A DNA stretch of 64,000 bases from Thraustochytrium sp. TN22. Lineage: Eukaryota; Sar; Bigyra; Thraustochytrida; Thraustochytriidae. The DNA lies in contig JABLUY010000045.1 of assembly GCA_013306675.1 (NCBI GenBank), forward strand, positions 1 to 64,000, written 5' to 3'. Below, in pieces: positions 9,934-19,345 of this stretch. Position 1 is the first letter of the stretch. The number at the start of each line of letters is the position of its first letter. The notes under the pieces are model-generated. The model did no database searches, was not told the origin of the DNA, and was given only the letters and a program-made list of their open reading frames with translations. Made by a program: the position numbers and the translations under genes.

Positions 9934-10920
9934 ATGGGGCGCAAGCACCACAAGAGGCACGTGCGCAAGACGGCAAAGGCAAAGGCAAAGGCCGAGGAAG
10001 AGGAGGAGGAGGAGGAGGAGGAGGTGCCGGCGGCGGTGGTGCTGCGCGATGACTCCAGGGCGCCGCCACCAGCGGCAGAGGCTGCTAGCGCGCACAAGCC
10101 GGACCCCTTTGGGGAGATGGGACGCTGCCTACTCTCCTCGACCATCATGCAGAACACGCGCGGGATCCAGGCCACCTTTGAGCACTTTGAACGCTCCAAC
10201 ACTTTGCCTACTCCGGCTATAGTCCCGCTTCCGCCGTCGTTGTTCCAACAGCAGCAAAGCCAGCAGCAGCAACAGCAAGGGCAAATGCAGCAAAAGCAAC
10301 CACAACCAGGACTGCCGTCACGGGCGCCCAGGGCTTGGATCCCCGTGGCCGCACCTGCCAACACCAAGCCGGGCGACAGCGAGCAAGACGCGGCCGCCCT
10401 CCGCCAGGAGCTTGTGCGAGAGTTTGCCGAGTTCGTGCGTCTCGCAGGCGATAACTCGGCGTTGCTGGCCACCAAGCTCGAGCAGCAGCGGCGACACAAC
10501 CTCCAGGTGAGGAAACGCTTGCTGCGGCGGTATGGCGCGGCGGCTGGCGGCCCGCCACAGCGACCAGGCGCTGCTGCTCGTTCGCGCTGGAACACGCCCT
10601 TCGAGAGCGGCTACGAGAGCGACAGCACGACAGCGTCCACCTGCACCTCGGCCACGGCGGAGCCGACCGAGCTCGAGCTGGCGGCTCGATCCAGCCTGCG
10701 CGGCAAGGACATCTTCCGCCACGTGCTTCACGGCGAGCCGGCCGCTGCACTCTCGCGGCGCGAGATGCGCTCGCAGACGCGCCTCGTTCTCGCACTCCTC
10801 GCCCGCTCCGGTGTCGCCGACACCGTCCCACCCTTTGACGACGCCAAGCGCAATGTCATCGTCACGGCGCTGCAGCTGCTGCAGCGCCACCTCGACTCGG
10901 ACGCCACCTCGGCGGGCTGA
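9934..10920 (+). CDS. unknown basic/poly-E/poly-Q protein
   Basis: A 328-residue protein of unknown function. The ATG at 9934 gives MGRKHHKRHVRKTAKAKAKA, a strongly basic N-terminus that could be a nuclear or nucleolar signal, followed by ten Glu and, later, Gln-rich blocks (QQQQSQQQQQQGQMQQ) near residue 105. The C-terminal half is more ordered and partly helical: RQELVREFAEFVRLAGDNSALLATKLEQQRR, then a Ser/Thr-rich segment and a final helical region ending LQLLQRHLDSDATSAG. No catalytic motif is visible. A nuclear or RNA-related role is possible from composition only. The gene sits between two different 25-bp palindromes. Confidence 0.65.
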   Translation: MGRKHHKRHVRKTAKAKAKAEEEEEEEEEEVPAAVVLRDDSRAPPPAAEAASAHKPDPFGEMGRCLLSSTIMQNTRGIQATFEHFERSNTLPTPAIVPLPPSLFQQQQSQQQQQQGQMQQKQPQPGLPSRAPRAWIPVAAPANTKPGDSEQDAAALRQELVREFAEFVRLAGDNSALLATKLEQQRRHNLQVRKRLLRRYGAAAGGPPQRPGAAARSRWNTPFESGYESDSTTASTCTSATAEPTELELAARSSLRGKDIFRHVLHGEPAAALSRREMRSQTRLVLALLARSGVADTVPPFDDAKRNVIVTALQLLQRHLDSDATSAG

Positions 10921-11262
10921 CTGATGCTCAGCCCCGAGTTCTGCGCTCCTATTTATCCTGTTGCTCTAGCTAGTAGCTAGAGCAAGAGAGCTCCAGAACC
11001 TAAGTAGCTAAGTAGAGTAGAGTGATTCTGGTACTGGTACTGGCTGTGAGCTGATGTGTCTCTCTCTGACCGTGATGGCGGCGGCAAGACACGCTCTTTA
11101 CCTCTCTGAGATGTGTCCCAGCTCGCTGCGTCCCAGCTCGCTGCCCATTCAACGGCCGGCGTTTGCAGGAAAGGAGGCCGCCAGATCTCCACTCCACCGC
11201 TCGTCGCGGCGCGGCGCGGTGCGGCGCGGCGCGGCGCGCTGGGGCAGCGCGCAGCCGCAGGC
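10921..11262. promoter_or_regulatory. spacer with second 25-bp palindrome; promoter of the LRR gene
   Basis: No gene. A perfect palindrome lies at 10961-10985, and GCGGCGCG-type runs at about 11210-11240 immediately precede the next start. Confidence 0.6.
10961..10985. repeat. perfect palindrome, 12-base arms, 1-base centre (CTAG type)
   Basis: The left arm TTGCTCTAGCTA and right arm TAGCTAGAGCAA are exact reverse complements around a single G. It starts 40 bases after the stop codon at 10920, so it could form a hairpin in the 3' UTR of that transcript or be a DNA site upstream of 11263. Confidence 0.6.
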
Positions 11263-12345
11263 ATGCGCGCTCGCGCTGCCCTGTTGGCGCTGGCGCTGGC
11301 GCTGGCGGCTCGAGCGGGCGGCGCACAACCCCGGCTCGAGGACCATGCGGACCGCGACCATGACCACCCCGTCCCGCGGCTCGAAGAAGGCGCGCGCGTG
11401 CGGCGCGGGCCCGACTGGGTGTGGTTCAGGCAGGACGGCGGCGCGCTTGGCACAGTGCTGGAGGTCGTGGACTGGAAGGACGAGCCCGCGCGAGGCGTGC
11501 GCGTGCGCTGGGACGAGGGCGGCTGGAACGTGTACCGCTTCGGCGCCGAGGACGGCCGCTACGACGTAGAGCCTGTGCCTGGCGCCGACCCGGAGAACCT
11601 AAGTGCCGCAGCGCGCGAGCTGCCCGAGGAACCTGGTCGCAAGCGGTGCGCGCAGCAGGAGCGAGAGGCGCTGCAGGAAATTTTCGTCGCCCTGGACGGC
11701 CCACGCTGGACGCACCGCGCAGGTTGGGAGACGTCGGAGGACGAGGCATGCGAGGAGGCGCAGGCGCAGACGAGCCCGCTCATGGTGGACAACCAGGGCG
11801 TGACGCAGCCCATGCCGCGCGCGCTCCAAGGCGGCCGTGAGCGCGCCGAGGAGGCCCAATGGGCCGCCACGAGCGACCCTTGTCTCGCGCCCTGGGAGGG
11901 TGTGGTGTGCGAAGACGGCCACGTGGTGTCCTTGCGACTGGACCGCAACGGGCTGCGCGGGTCCTTGGACGGCCTGACGCGACTCTCGCATCTCTCGCAG
12001 CTGCGCGCGCTGGATCTGAGCATGAACGAGATCACGGGCCCCGCGGCCCCGCTCTGCACGCTGACGGCGCTCCGCTGGCTAAACATGGCCAACAACAGGC
12101 TGGACGGCCCGCTTCCTCGTGCCATGGCCGCGCTCACAGACCTGGAGTGGCTCAGCTTCGTGCACAACGAGCTTTCGGGCGAGATTCCGGAGGAATTGGC
12201 AGCCTTGCGCAATCTGAGCGTCGTGATCTTGGCCCACAACCGCTTGCACCTGCGAGAGAGCCGCGGTGCCGCGCTGCTGCGGGAGCTGCCGAAGCTGGCG
12301 CCTCGGCAGCCTCGTCTCGAGGGCAACTCGCCGCTACGGACATGA
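11263..12345 (+). CDS. secreted protein with MIB/HERC2 domain and plant-type leucine-rich repeats
   Basis: A 360-residue protein. The ATG at 11263 opens a textbook signal peptide (MRARAALLALALALAARAGG), while the upstream open frame is repeat translation. Residues about 42-108 fit the MIB/HERC2 domain: GARVRRGPDWVWFRQDGG, GTVLEV, VRVRWDEGGWNVYRFG, YDVEPV. After a charged linker, residues about 200-215 (DPCLAPWEGVVCEDG) resemble the cap that precedes plant-type LRRs, and four or five LRRs follow (LRALDLSMNEITG, LRWLNMANNRLDGPLP, LEWLSFVHNELSGEIP). No transmembrane helix or GPI tail is obvious, so it is probably secreted. MIB/HERC2 domains are known mainly from cytosolic ubiquitin ligases, so this combination in a secreted protein is odd. 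It may have an extracellular recognition role. Confidence 0.82.
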   Translation: MRARAALLALALALAARAGGAQPRLEDHADRDHDHPVPRLEEGARVRRGPDWVWFRQDGGALGTVLEVVDWKDEPARGVRVRWDEGGWNVYRFGAEDGRYDVEPVPGADPENLSAAARELPEEPGRKRCAQQEREALQEIFVALDGPRWTHRAGWETSEDEACEEAQAQTSPLMVDNQGVTQPMPRALQGGRERAEEAQWAATSDPCLAPWEGVVCEDGHVVSLRLDRNGLRGSLDGLTRLSHLSQLRALDLSMNEITGPAAPLCTLTALRWLNMANNRLDGPLPRAMAALTDLEWLSFVHNELSGEIPEELAALRNLSVVILAHNRLHLRESRGAALLRELPKLAPRQPRLEGNSPLRT

Positions 12346-12435
12346 TCTGAGAAGAAGTGAAGCGGACTTTGTGTTGATGTGATGTGTGAGGAGAGAAGCG
12401 AAGCGGACTTTTGTGTGTGTTTTAAAATTGTGTGT

Positions 12436-13728
12436 TTACAGGTCGGGGCGCGGGCGGCCCGCACGTCGGGGCTGCGCAGACTGAAAGGACGCAAGGCCGG
12501 AGGACGCCGAGCTTGGGTTGGGGTCATGGCGCTGCTTGCTGGCCTCGGTGGCCAGCGCCGTCAGCCGCAGCAGGACGCCCATGCCGGTCTGCGTGGTCTG
12601 CAAGAGCCCGGCCTGCACGGCGTCCATGATGTGAAAGCCGAGCCCGAGCGTCTCGGTGGCCGCGGCGAGCTTGGCGGTCTGCGCGTTGACGCCGGTTGCG
12701 GCGCCCGCCCCGGAGGTGCCGGCATCGAGGTCTTGCTCGCGCGGGTCCGAGCGGCGCTTGCGGCGGCGCTTGCGGCGGCGCATGTCGACGAGCTGGTAGA
12801 TGTCGCGCTCGAGCATCTCCTTGTTCTTGCGGCGTTCCAGCGCTTTGACGAGCGCCTTGCGGCCGCGGCGCACCGGCTTGACGAGGCGGCCCAGCCCCGG
12901 CATGGTGAACCAGTAGCTGTCCGCCTCGAAGACGTCGACGCGACGCACAAGCAGCTCCGTGTCGCAGAGAATGGTGCGCGAGGACTTGCGCGAGGCGCCG
13001 GCGTGGACGCGCGGCGCGTCGTCGGCGGCGTCGTCGGCGTCTGCATCGGCGTCGGCGCTGGCCTGGCCGTGGTCGCCTGCCATCAGGCGCGCCAGCTCTC
13101 GCGCCGAGAGGCTCAGCTCCGCGCAGTGCGGCAGCACACGATCGCGAAACCTGCGCAGCGCGAGCGCCTCCGCAAGCTTGTTGCTGGCCTGCATCTCGTC
13201 CGCGAGCCGGGTCACGAGCGCGCGGTAGTCGCTCTCGAGGGCCACGACGCGGTCCGACCGGCCCGAGTTCATGAAGAAGAGCCGCAGTTCCCCGCGCTGG
13301 CACGCCTCGTGCAGCTCCTGGTCGGCCGAGCTGCGGTGCGCCACCACGCCGTAAACGTGGTGCACAAAGGCCACCGGAATAGGCAGGAGCTCCAGCTGCC
13401 GCCGGTAGCGGGCCATGAGCAGTCTCGTCGCGGCCACGGCGTCGCTCAGGACCGGCAGCTCCGGGAGCGCGTTCTCCGCCGCCGCCGCCTCATCCTCGTC
13501 TTCGTCTTCGTCGCCTTCGCCTTCGCCTTTGCTGTCGTCGTCGCCGGCGCGTGGGCGCTTGCCGCGGCGCTGCCGCAGCTTCTCGTGGCTCGCCGCCGCG
13601 GCGCCGTCGCCCAGGAAGCCCTGCAGCAGGCCGCCGGCGCGGTCGCCCGCGCGGCGCGGGCCGGCGGCCCTGCGGCGGCCGAAGCGGCGCAGGAAGCGTT
13701 CCGACGAGGCCCGCTGCGCGCCGCTCAT
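12436..13728 (-). CDS. STK19: STK19-family winged-helix protein
   Basis: A 430-residue protein starting at the ATG at 13728 (MSGAQRASSERFLRRFG). The open frame runs further upstream but without ATG. After a basic N-terminus and an acidic Asp/Glu tract, the conserved region begins near residue 100. Towards the end, SYWFTMPGLGRLVKPVRRGRK and LGLGFHIMDAVQAGLL match the family pattern (WLAVPGAGRF..., LGLTYHVHDLIGAQL in human STK19, from memory). STK19 was named as a kinase, but the family is built of winged helices and acts in transcription-coupled DNA repair; no kinase motif is present here either. A family-external insert of Ala/Asp repeats lies near residue 245. The gene converges on the LRR gene with 90 bases between stops, and diverges from WASHC1. 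Confidence 0.8.
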   Translation of the reverse strand: MSGAQRASSERFLRRFGRRRAAGPRRAGDRAGGLLQGFLGDGAAAASHEKLRQRRGKRPRAGDDDSKGEGEGDEDEDEDEAAAAENALPELPVLSDAVAATRLLMARYRRQLELLPIPVAFVHHVYGVVAHRSSADQELHEACQRGELRLFFMNSGRSDRVVALESDYRALVTRLADEMQASNKLAEALALRRFRDRVLPHCAELSLSARELARLMAGDHGQASADADADADDAADDAPRVHAGASRKSSRTILCDTELLVRRVDVFEADSYWFTMPGLGRLVKPVRRGRKALVKALERRKNKEMLERDIYQLVDMRRRKRRRKRRSDPREQDLDAGTSGAGAATGVNAQTAKLAAATETLGLGFHIMDAVQAGLLQTTQTGMGVLLRLTALATEASKQRHDPNPSSASSGLASFQSAQPRRAGRPRPDL

Positions 13729-13963
13729 GGCGACGGAGGGCCCGTCCGGTGCGCAGGCTGCGGCGCGGCGCGCGGCATGATGGCGGTCTGCTGCGACAGG
13801 GTTGGAGGATGGATGTGTTGCCAAGATGGTGCGGTGCGCTCAACCAAACCAAACCGCCGCGGGGCTCGCGCGGGAACGACTCGCGGCGCCGGAGCGGCGC
13901 AGCGCGCGGAGAGCAGCGCTCGCCGTCCCCCCTCCGTCGACTCCCTCCCTCGCTCGCGACGCC
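13729..13963. promoter_or_regulatory. bidirectional promoter, STK19 / WASHC1
   Basis: Only 235 bases separate the two start codons, so both promoters and leaders lie here. It includes a patch of CAAACCAAACC and a pyrimidine-rich segment (about 13920-13955) just before the WASHC1 ATG. Confidence 0.6.
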
Positions 13964-15622
13964 ATGGCGGCACGCGGCGAGGCGGAGGCGGTCATGCTGG
14001 TGCAGGAGGGCGCGGGCGGCGAGCGGGCCGCCGTGGAGACGCTCGCCGCCGCGCTGGGCGACCTGGAACAGCTCGCGGCGCGCGTCTTCGACAACATCGA
14101 GGCGCGGGTCGACGAGACCGAGAGCGCGTACGAGAAGCTGGCGCGCCGCGTGCGAGGCGCCGCGCAGCGGGTGGACCGTCTCGCGAACGCCAAGGCCGGG
14201 CGCGCCACCACGGTCTTCGCCGCCGCGAGGTACCCGCACGAGGAGTCCGGCGTGCGGCCGCGGCTGGTGCTCGCTGCTCCCGGTGACGACGACCCGCTCG
14301 AAGAGGAGGTCGAGGGCGAGCCTGGCATTGAAGCCCAGCTCTTGCAGGCCGGGTCTGCTTGGCCGCAGCGGCCGCGGCTGGCGCGGCTGGCGCGCGTGGA
14401 CGCGCGCCTCGGCGCTGCGGATCGCGAGGACCTTCTCTCCATGCTAGACGCCAGCCTCGTGCGCGAGGCCTCGGCCGACGCGAGTGGCGGCCTCGGCCTT
14501 GGTCTGCAGTCCGTGCAGGCTGCCGCCGTGCGGACGCACGAGCGCACGCGCAGCCTGCTGAGCGCCGCGTCAGTGCCGCCGGCGGGCGCCACGGCACTAC
14601 TGAACGACACGGAGGACGATTCCGGGCTGCCAGACCCGCCGGCCTCGCTGCTGGAGGACGACGACGCGCCTGCACTCCGCGACTACGACGTCTCCTTCCG
14701 GCCGAAGCTGCGGGACTCGGCCCCGCTGCGGCTCCCATCCAAGCTGGACCTGCCAGACATTGCGGACTTTGCTTTTGATCTGGACGGCCTAGAAGAGGGC
14801 CCTCTGGCACCGTCCTGGGCGCTGCGAGGAGCTCGCAAGGCCGTGCCGAAGCAACCGACGGTGCACAGCGTGCAAGCTGCCTCTCCGCCACAGCCCCCGC
14901 CCCCGCCGCCGCCGCCGCCGCCGGCACCGCCGTTAACGGCATCGCGTTTGCCACCGCCGCAGCAGCCGTCTGTGCCGCGGCCACAGCTGCAAGCAGAGCA
15001 AGGGACCGTCAAGAGCCCTGGTTCCTCGCCGCCGTCCAGTGCACGCAGCAGTCCGAGACCATCACCGCCATCGAGCCCTGTTCGGTCGCGACCAGCGTCG
15101 CTGGCGTCGCCGAGAACCGCGGCGAGCAACAGTAGCAGTCTGGGCGATCTGCTGGCGGCAATTCGCGCGCCTGACAATCGCGCGCGGCTCCGCAAGGCCG
15201 ACGAGGAGGTGAGTCAAGCGCAGCTCGGTGAGCGCCCGTCGCCGTCGCCGCCGCCTCCGGGGCGGGCGGGCGGGGAGCCGGCGCCGCTCTCGCTTGCCGA
15301 GGAGATGCGGCTCAAGCTCGCACGCCGCCAAAAGGTCTTGAGCGGCAGGCTGGATGAGGAACAACAGGCCGCAGATGCGGCGCGCAAGGCGGGGCTGCAC
15401 GGGGCTTCGCCGGTGAACGGCGGCGCCGGCGAAGACGACGTGACGTTGTCGCCGCGCGCTAGGTCTTTCCGGCGAAAGCAGCGCGAGGCGCTGGTCAATG
15501 GCGGAATCTTTTCCACGGACAATCTTGGCGTCCTCGATGCCTACCTGCGCCTGAAAAACTCCCCGGGAGTGCCTTCCGACGAGGATGCTGGTTCGGCCTC
15601 TGGCTGGGAGACAGACGGGTAG
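13964..15622 (+). CDS. WASHC1: WASH complex subunit 1 (Arp2/3 activator)
   Basis: A 552-residue protein. The ATG at 13964 has a strong context (GCCATGG). The N-terminal helical WAHD-type region includes LAAALGDLEQLAARVFDNIE and ends with TTVFAAARYP, equivalent to the family's KAIxVFSSAKYP. A conserved central patch, KLDLPDIADFAFDL, matches the PDLPGIANDL region. A poly-Pro tract lies near residues 311-323, a WH2/V motif at about 392-416 (LGDLLAAIRAPDNRARLRKAD), a central motif (LAEEMRLKLARRQKVLSGR), and an acidic C-terminus ending GWETDG, the Trp-containing Arp2/3-binding tail. WASH nucleates branched actin on endosomes for cargo sorting. All activator elements are present, so it is probably functional. 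Confidence 0.88.
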   Translation: MAARGEAEAVMLVQEGAGGERAAVETLAAALGDLEQLAARVFDNIEARVDETESAYEKLARRVRGAAQRVDRLANAKAGRATTVFAAARYPHEESGVRPRLVLAAPGDDDPLEEEVEGEPGIEAQLLQAGSAWPQRPRLARLARVDARLGAADREDLLSMLDASLVREASADASGGLGLGLQSVQAAAVRTHERTRSLLSAASVPPAGATALLNDTEDDSGLPDPPASLLEDDDAPALRDYDVSFRPKLRDSAPLRLPSKLDLPDIADFAFDLDGLEEGPLAPSWALRGARKAVPKQPTVHSVQAASPPQPPPPPPPPPPAPPLTASRLPPPQQPSVPRPQLQAEQGTVKSPGSSPPSSARSSPRPSPPSSPVRSRPASLASPRTAASNSSSLGDLLAAIRAPDNRARLRKADEEVSQAQLGERPSPSPPPPGRAGGEPAPLSLAEEMRLKLARRQKVLSGRLDEEQQAADAARKAGLHGASPVNGGAGEDDVTLSPRARSFRRKQREALVNGGIFSTDNLGVLDAYLRLKNSPGVPSDEDAGSASGWETDG

Positions 15623-16197
15623 GGTATTCTCTGCGAGATGGACGCGGAATGTCCCGCCTCAGCCAGCCGGCACTCTCACCTTGTAAAATATGCCACTGCA
15701 CTGGCACTTGATTGCAATAGGTTGCACCCGACTGCGCACAAAGTGTCCGTGTCCAGCCAGCCAGGCCCGGCTGCGGGCAGCTCGCCGGCCAGCCGCAAAT
15801 GGACGCTCCAGCGAGGGAGGGAGGAAGAGGAACTGAGCAGTAGCGCGTGCTCAGCAGGAGGCGGACCGCCAGCGAGGGAAGCGTGCACGACGACGCTGCG
15901 CAATAATTCCAGGCGCCACCGCCCGTCGGCGGGCGCGCGGCCACTGGTGATGGGCCGAGGCCTTTTGTAGAGTGTGTACCAAGTCCTTCCTCTCAGGCTC
16001 TTTCCTTTTCAGTTCGTTCGAGTCCCGCCGGCACCACAGCGAGTCCCAGCCAAGCACGGAGCCTGAGCACGGGACCAGACTGTCCAGGCAGACTCGGACC
16101 TCTTGGAGTCCGAGTCCGCGCGCGGCGCGCGCGGCGCGAGCGAGCGAGCGAGCGAGCGAGCGAGCGAGTGAGCTCGCGGACGAGTCAGAGTTCTTTC

Positions 16198-16234
<37 letters not shown>

Positions 16235-16329
16235 TTGGTGGCGGCGCTTGGCGTCGCTGGGGGCCCGGCCGGGCGGGGTGGCGCTCGTACGCGGGGTGGC
16301 CGCGGCGCGAGCGCTGGGCGCACGAGGCG
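15623..16329. other. intergenic spacer, GAGC and GGC repeats before the 7TM-RGS gene
   Basis: No convincing gene. A (GAGC)n run lies at about 16137-16167 and a (GGC)n run at about 16198-16233, immediately upstream of the next start; both probably lie in its leader. Confidence 0.6.
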
Positions 16330-17982
16330 ATGGCGTCTGAGTCCACGTGCCCGTCGGAGGGCGAGCTGTGGACGGAGCTGTCGGCGGGCGTGCGGGGCTT
16401 GTCGGTGGCGCTTTTCGCGCTATGGCAGCTCTTGCTGGTGGTCTCGCTGGGGTGGTGGTACTTGCGGAGGCGGCACCCGCTGCTGTACAAGCGCAACTTC
16501 GGCATGGTGCTCCTGAGCTGCGCAGGGCTGCAGGTGAATATGGTGGGCCTGTTTCTGACGAACGTGATCGGGCGGCACAACGTTTCGTGCGACATGGCGC
16601 TGTGGAGCTCCTACCTGTTCATCAGTCTGGGCGCCGGCCCCGTGGCGGCGCGGCTGACGCAGTTCTACTGGCGCGCGGAGTTCGAGCAGCTTATTTTGGA
16701 GACGACGCGCAGCAAACAAACGGAGGGCGACCTCCGGCAGTTCCAGCGCACGGCGTGGCACAAGGAGCTCTCAGCGTACTTCCGCTTCGTATGGGGCTGC
16801 CGCCGGCGGCGGCGCGCGCAGGGCGGGTCCGAGGCCAAGAAGAAGGGGCATGTCGGAGACCTCGAGGCGAGCTCGAAGCGGTCCTCGGGAGCAAGCAGCG
16901 GGTCCAGAAACGCAGCATCCAAGGTCAGTCTCGCGCTGGTCTCGGAGCGCATGGAGAGCGAGGTGAGCGAGTCGCCTTCGGAGCGCGAGAAGCGGTCCAA
17001 TCGCAAGGCGGCGAGTCGGGCGACCTTTCTGATGCAGTCGCGCTTCATGGACATCATCATTATCGGCATGCTCATGGTGGTGACGGTGATTCCAGGCATT
17101 TACTTGTCGGTGGAGCCCGGGTCGCCCTACGGCTTCAAGGGTTGCCACGGATGTGTACTCTCGAACTGGCAGTTCCTGCCGGCCTTGTTCCAAGGCCTGC
17201 TCGTTCTGATCATCAGCAGTATCATGATCCGGCGGGTGCGCGGCGTGGCGGACCCGCTTGGCATCCGGCGCGAGCTCATCACGATGTGGGTGCTGAGCTT
17301 CGTGGTTCTGCTCGCCGTCGTGCTTGCCATGCTGGATCCGAACGACGTGCGGCGGGAGGGTCGTTTCGACTTTAGCATCATCACCACGGTGGTCATCATC
17401 ATCGCGCAAGTGGTGCAGGGCCTGCTGCCCGTCTTGAGCACGTACCGGCAGGGCAGCCTAGACCCCTTCAAGTATGCTTTCACCTTGGAACAGGTGCTCT
17501 CGCGGGCGGACCTCAAGTCCATGTTTACACAGTACCTGGCGAGCGAGTTCAGCATGGAGAACATGGTGTTCCTGGACGCTGTGCAGCGATTCAAGAGCTC
17601 TTTCAGCAATGTGGCGGCTTCGTCAGAGCGCGAGACGGCGCTGCGTGCCGTGGAGGTATACAACACCTTTCTGTGCGACGGCAGCATGCTGGAGGTGAAC
17701 GTGTCGGCAGCGCAGAAACGCGCGGTGCGCGAGGCGCTGGGGCCGCTGCTCGCGGCGAGCGACCGCGCCGACTTCGGCGGGCGACCCAGCATCGACGTCT
17801 TCGACGCCTGCGAGAATGAGATCAAGTCACTCATCGAGAACGACTCCTTTCGCCGCTTCCTCCGCTCGCCGGCCTTTGACGCCTGGTTCCGCGCCGACCA
17901 ATTCTCCATCGCCAAGCCCGCCAACTCGCTCGACGACGACGCCGAGTCCGAGTCCGTGCACGCCGCCTCGCTAGGCTCCTGA
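16330..17982 (+). CDS. seven-transmembrane protein with C-terminal RGS domain
   Basis: A 550-residue receptor-like regulator. Seven hydrophobic segments can be counted: LSVALFALWQLLLVVSLGWW; NFGMVLLSCAGLQVNMVGLF; SSYLFISLGAGPVAARLTQF; FMDIIIIGMLMVVTVIPGIY; FLPALFQGLLVLIISSIMI; ITMWVLSFVVLLAVVLAML; and IITTVVIIIAQVVQGLLPVL. A long basic/serine-rich intracellular loop separates TM3 and TM4. Residues about 384-524 form an RGS domain (LEQVLSRADLKSMFTQYLAS, MVFLDAVQRFK, VFDACENEIKSLIENDSFRRFLRS). The layout is that of plant RGS1: a 7TM protein whose RGS part accelerates GTP hydrolysis by G-alpha at the plasma membrane. A G-alpha gene lies in the same window (62761-63942), a plausible partner. The ATG at 16330 is chosen because upstream residues are poly-Ala repeat translation. 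Confidence 0.87.
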   Translation: MASESTCPSEGELWTELSAGVRGLSVALFALWQLLLVVSLGWWYLRRRHPLLYKRNFGMVLLSCAGLQVNMVGLFLTNVIGRHNVSCDMALWSSYLFISLGAGPVAARLTQFYWRAEFEQLILETTRSKQTEGDLRQFQRTAWHKELSAYFRFVWGCRRRRRAQGGSEAKKKGHVGDLEASSKRSSGASSGSRNAASKVSLALVSERMESEVSESPSEREKRSNRKAASRATFLMQSRFMDIIIIGMLMVVTVIPGIYLSVEPGSPYGFKGCHGCVLSNWQFLPALFQGLLVLIISSIMIRRVRGVADPLGIRRELITMWVLSFVVLLAVVLAMLDPNDVRREGRFDFSIITTVVIIIAQVVQGLLPVLSTYRQGSLDPFKYAFTLEQVLSRADLKSMFTQYLASEFSMENMVFLDAVQRFKSSFSNVAASSERETALRAVEVYNTFLCDGSMLEVNVSAAQKRAVREALGPLLAASDRADFGGRPSIDVFDACENEIKSLIENDSFRRFLRSPAFDAWFRADQFSIAKPANSLDDDAESESVHAASLGS

Positions 17983-19226
17983 CCCTTTTATAATTATAAG
18001 ATAAATGTGGGTGTGATGTTGAAGACAGCAACGAAGAAAACGAAGTCAAGCTGCCAGTGAGGGTCGGTCGAGCAGCCAGCCTGAGAAGAGATGACCATCC
18101 CGAGCATGTGAAACCGACGCCGGGCCACCGCGCGCCGCCGCTGACGCCGAGAGGAGCAACGGGCGGCCGGGTGGTCGGGCGCGTCGCGATGTTGACTGTG
18201 AGGACGACCCGCGTTGCATCGCATCGCGTTGCCTTCCTTGTCTTGCGTCGCGTTGCGTCGCGTCGGGAAGACCGCGCTGACCGCGCTGACCGCGCTGACT
18301 CGCCGAGCACGAGCCGCACGCCGGCGCCCCGCGTCCTCAGGCTCCTCACCCAACCACGGCAGTATGGGATGGGTCGATTTTTCACGTACGAGTCGAATGC
18401 CTGTGTCCAGGCCGAGTGCCAGCGAGTGCCGGCGAGCGAGCCAACCGCTGCCAGCGGCGTAGGAAGCTCGCAGGCCGCGACGGGACATGCCCAGCTCGCC
18501 GTGCCACTCCACGCGAGGCGGCGCCTGCGCGGCGCGGCACGGCACGGCACGGCACAGGGCGGCGACGACGCGACGCAAGGCGGCCCGGACGGACGCCCTG
18601 CCCTGCCTGCGAGGTCCTGCGCCCGCCTGCCCTGCTTCTCCGGCGCGCGATCGACGCGCGCGCCCGGATTCTGCCCGCCGATAACAGCGGTGTGGGGCGC
18701 GCCCCACTGCCGGCAGCCGCGGGAAAAAAACCCGCATCAGCATGCTTGCAGCCTTGCTTGCACCAGGGCCAACCCCGCGCTGGCCAGCCAGCCAGCCAGC
18801 CAGCCAGCCCGCGTCGCGCCGCGCCGCGCCGCGCAGCGCATCGCGCCGCGCCGCGCCGGCCGGGCCGCGCCGCGCCCGGGGCGCCACGGTGCTAACCACG
18901 GCGGCGGTGGCCTGTCTGGTCGCCGTAATCGGCCCCCAGGAGCCTGCCGCCTGAGACCACTGCCACTGGCAGTGCAGTGCAGGCTCGGTTCCGTGGGGAG
19001 TAAACTTCGAGTGAGATGGTTGCCGAAGTCGTTAGGTGGGGCGCCGCGTTCCCTGAGGAACAAGCGCAATGCAGTGGAGGCGGCCAGACGCCGAGCGCGG
19101 GAGCGGCGGTTTGTGAATTTGAATTTTGAATTTTGAACGCGCCGCGCAGGCGCTGGCGCTCTGCATCCTTCGCGAGACGCCGGCGCGCGAGCAATCCCCC
19201 AACGTGAGCCGAGCTCGAGCGCGGCA

Positions 19227-19279
<53 letters not shown>

Positions 19280-19313
19280 GCGCGAGGCAGCGTGGAGCGG
19301 AGCAGGGCAGGGG

Positions 19314-19345
<32 letters not shown>

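Noticed and set aside
18057-19136. 359-codon open frame in the gene-poor stretch
   Set aside because: Arg/Ala-rich with no domain and overlapping equally long frames on other strands.
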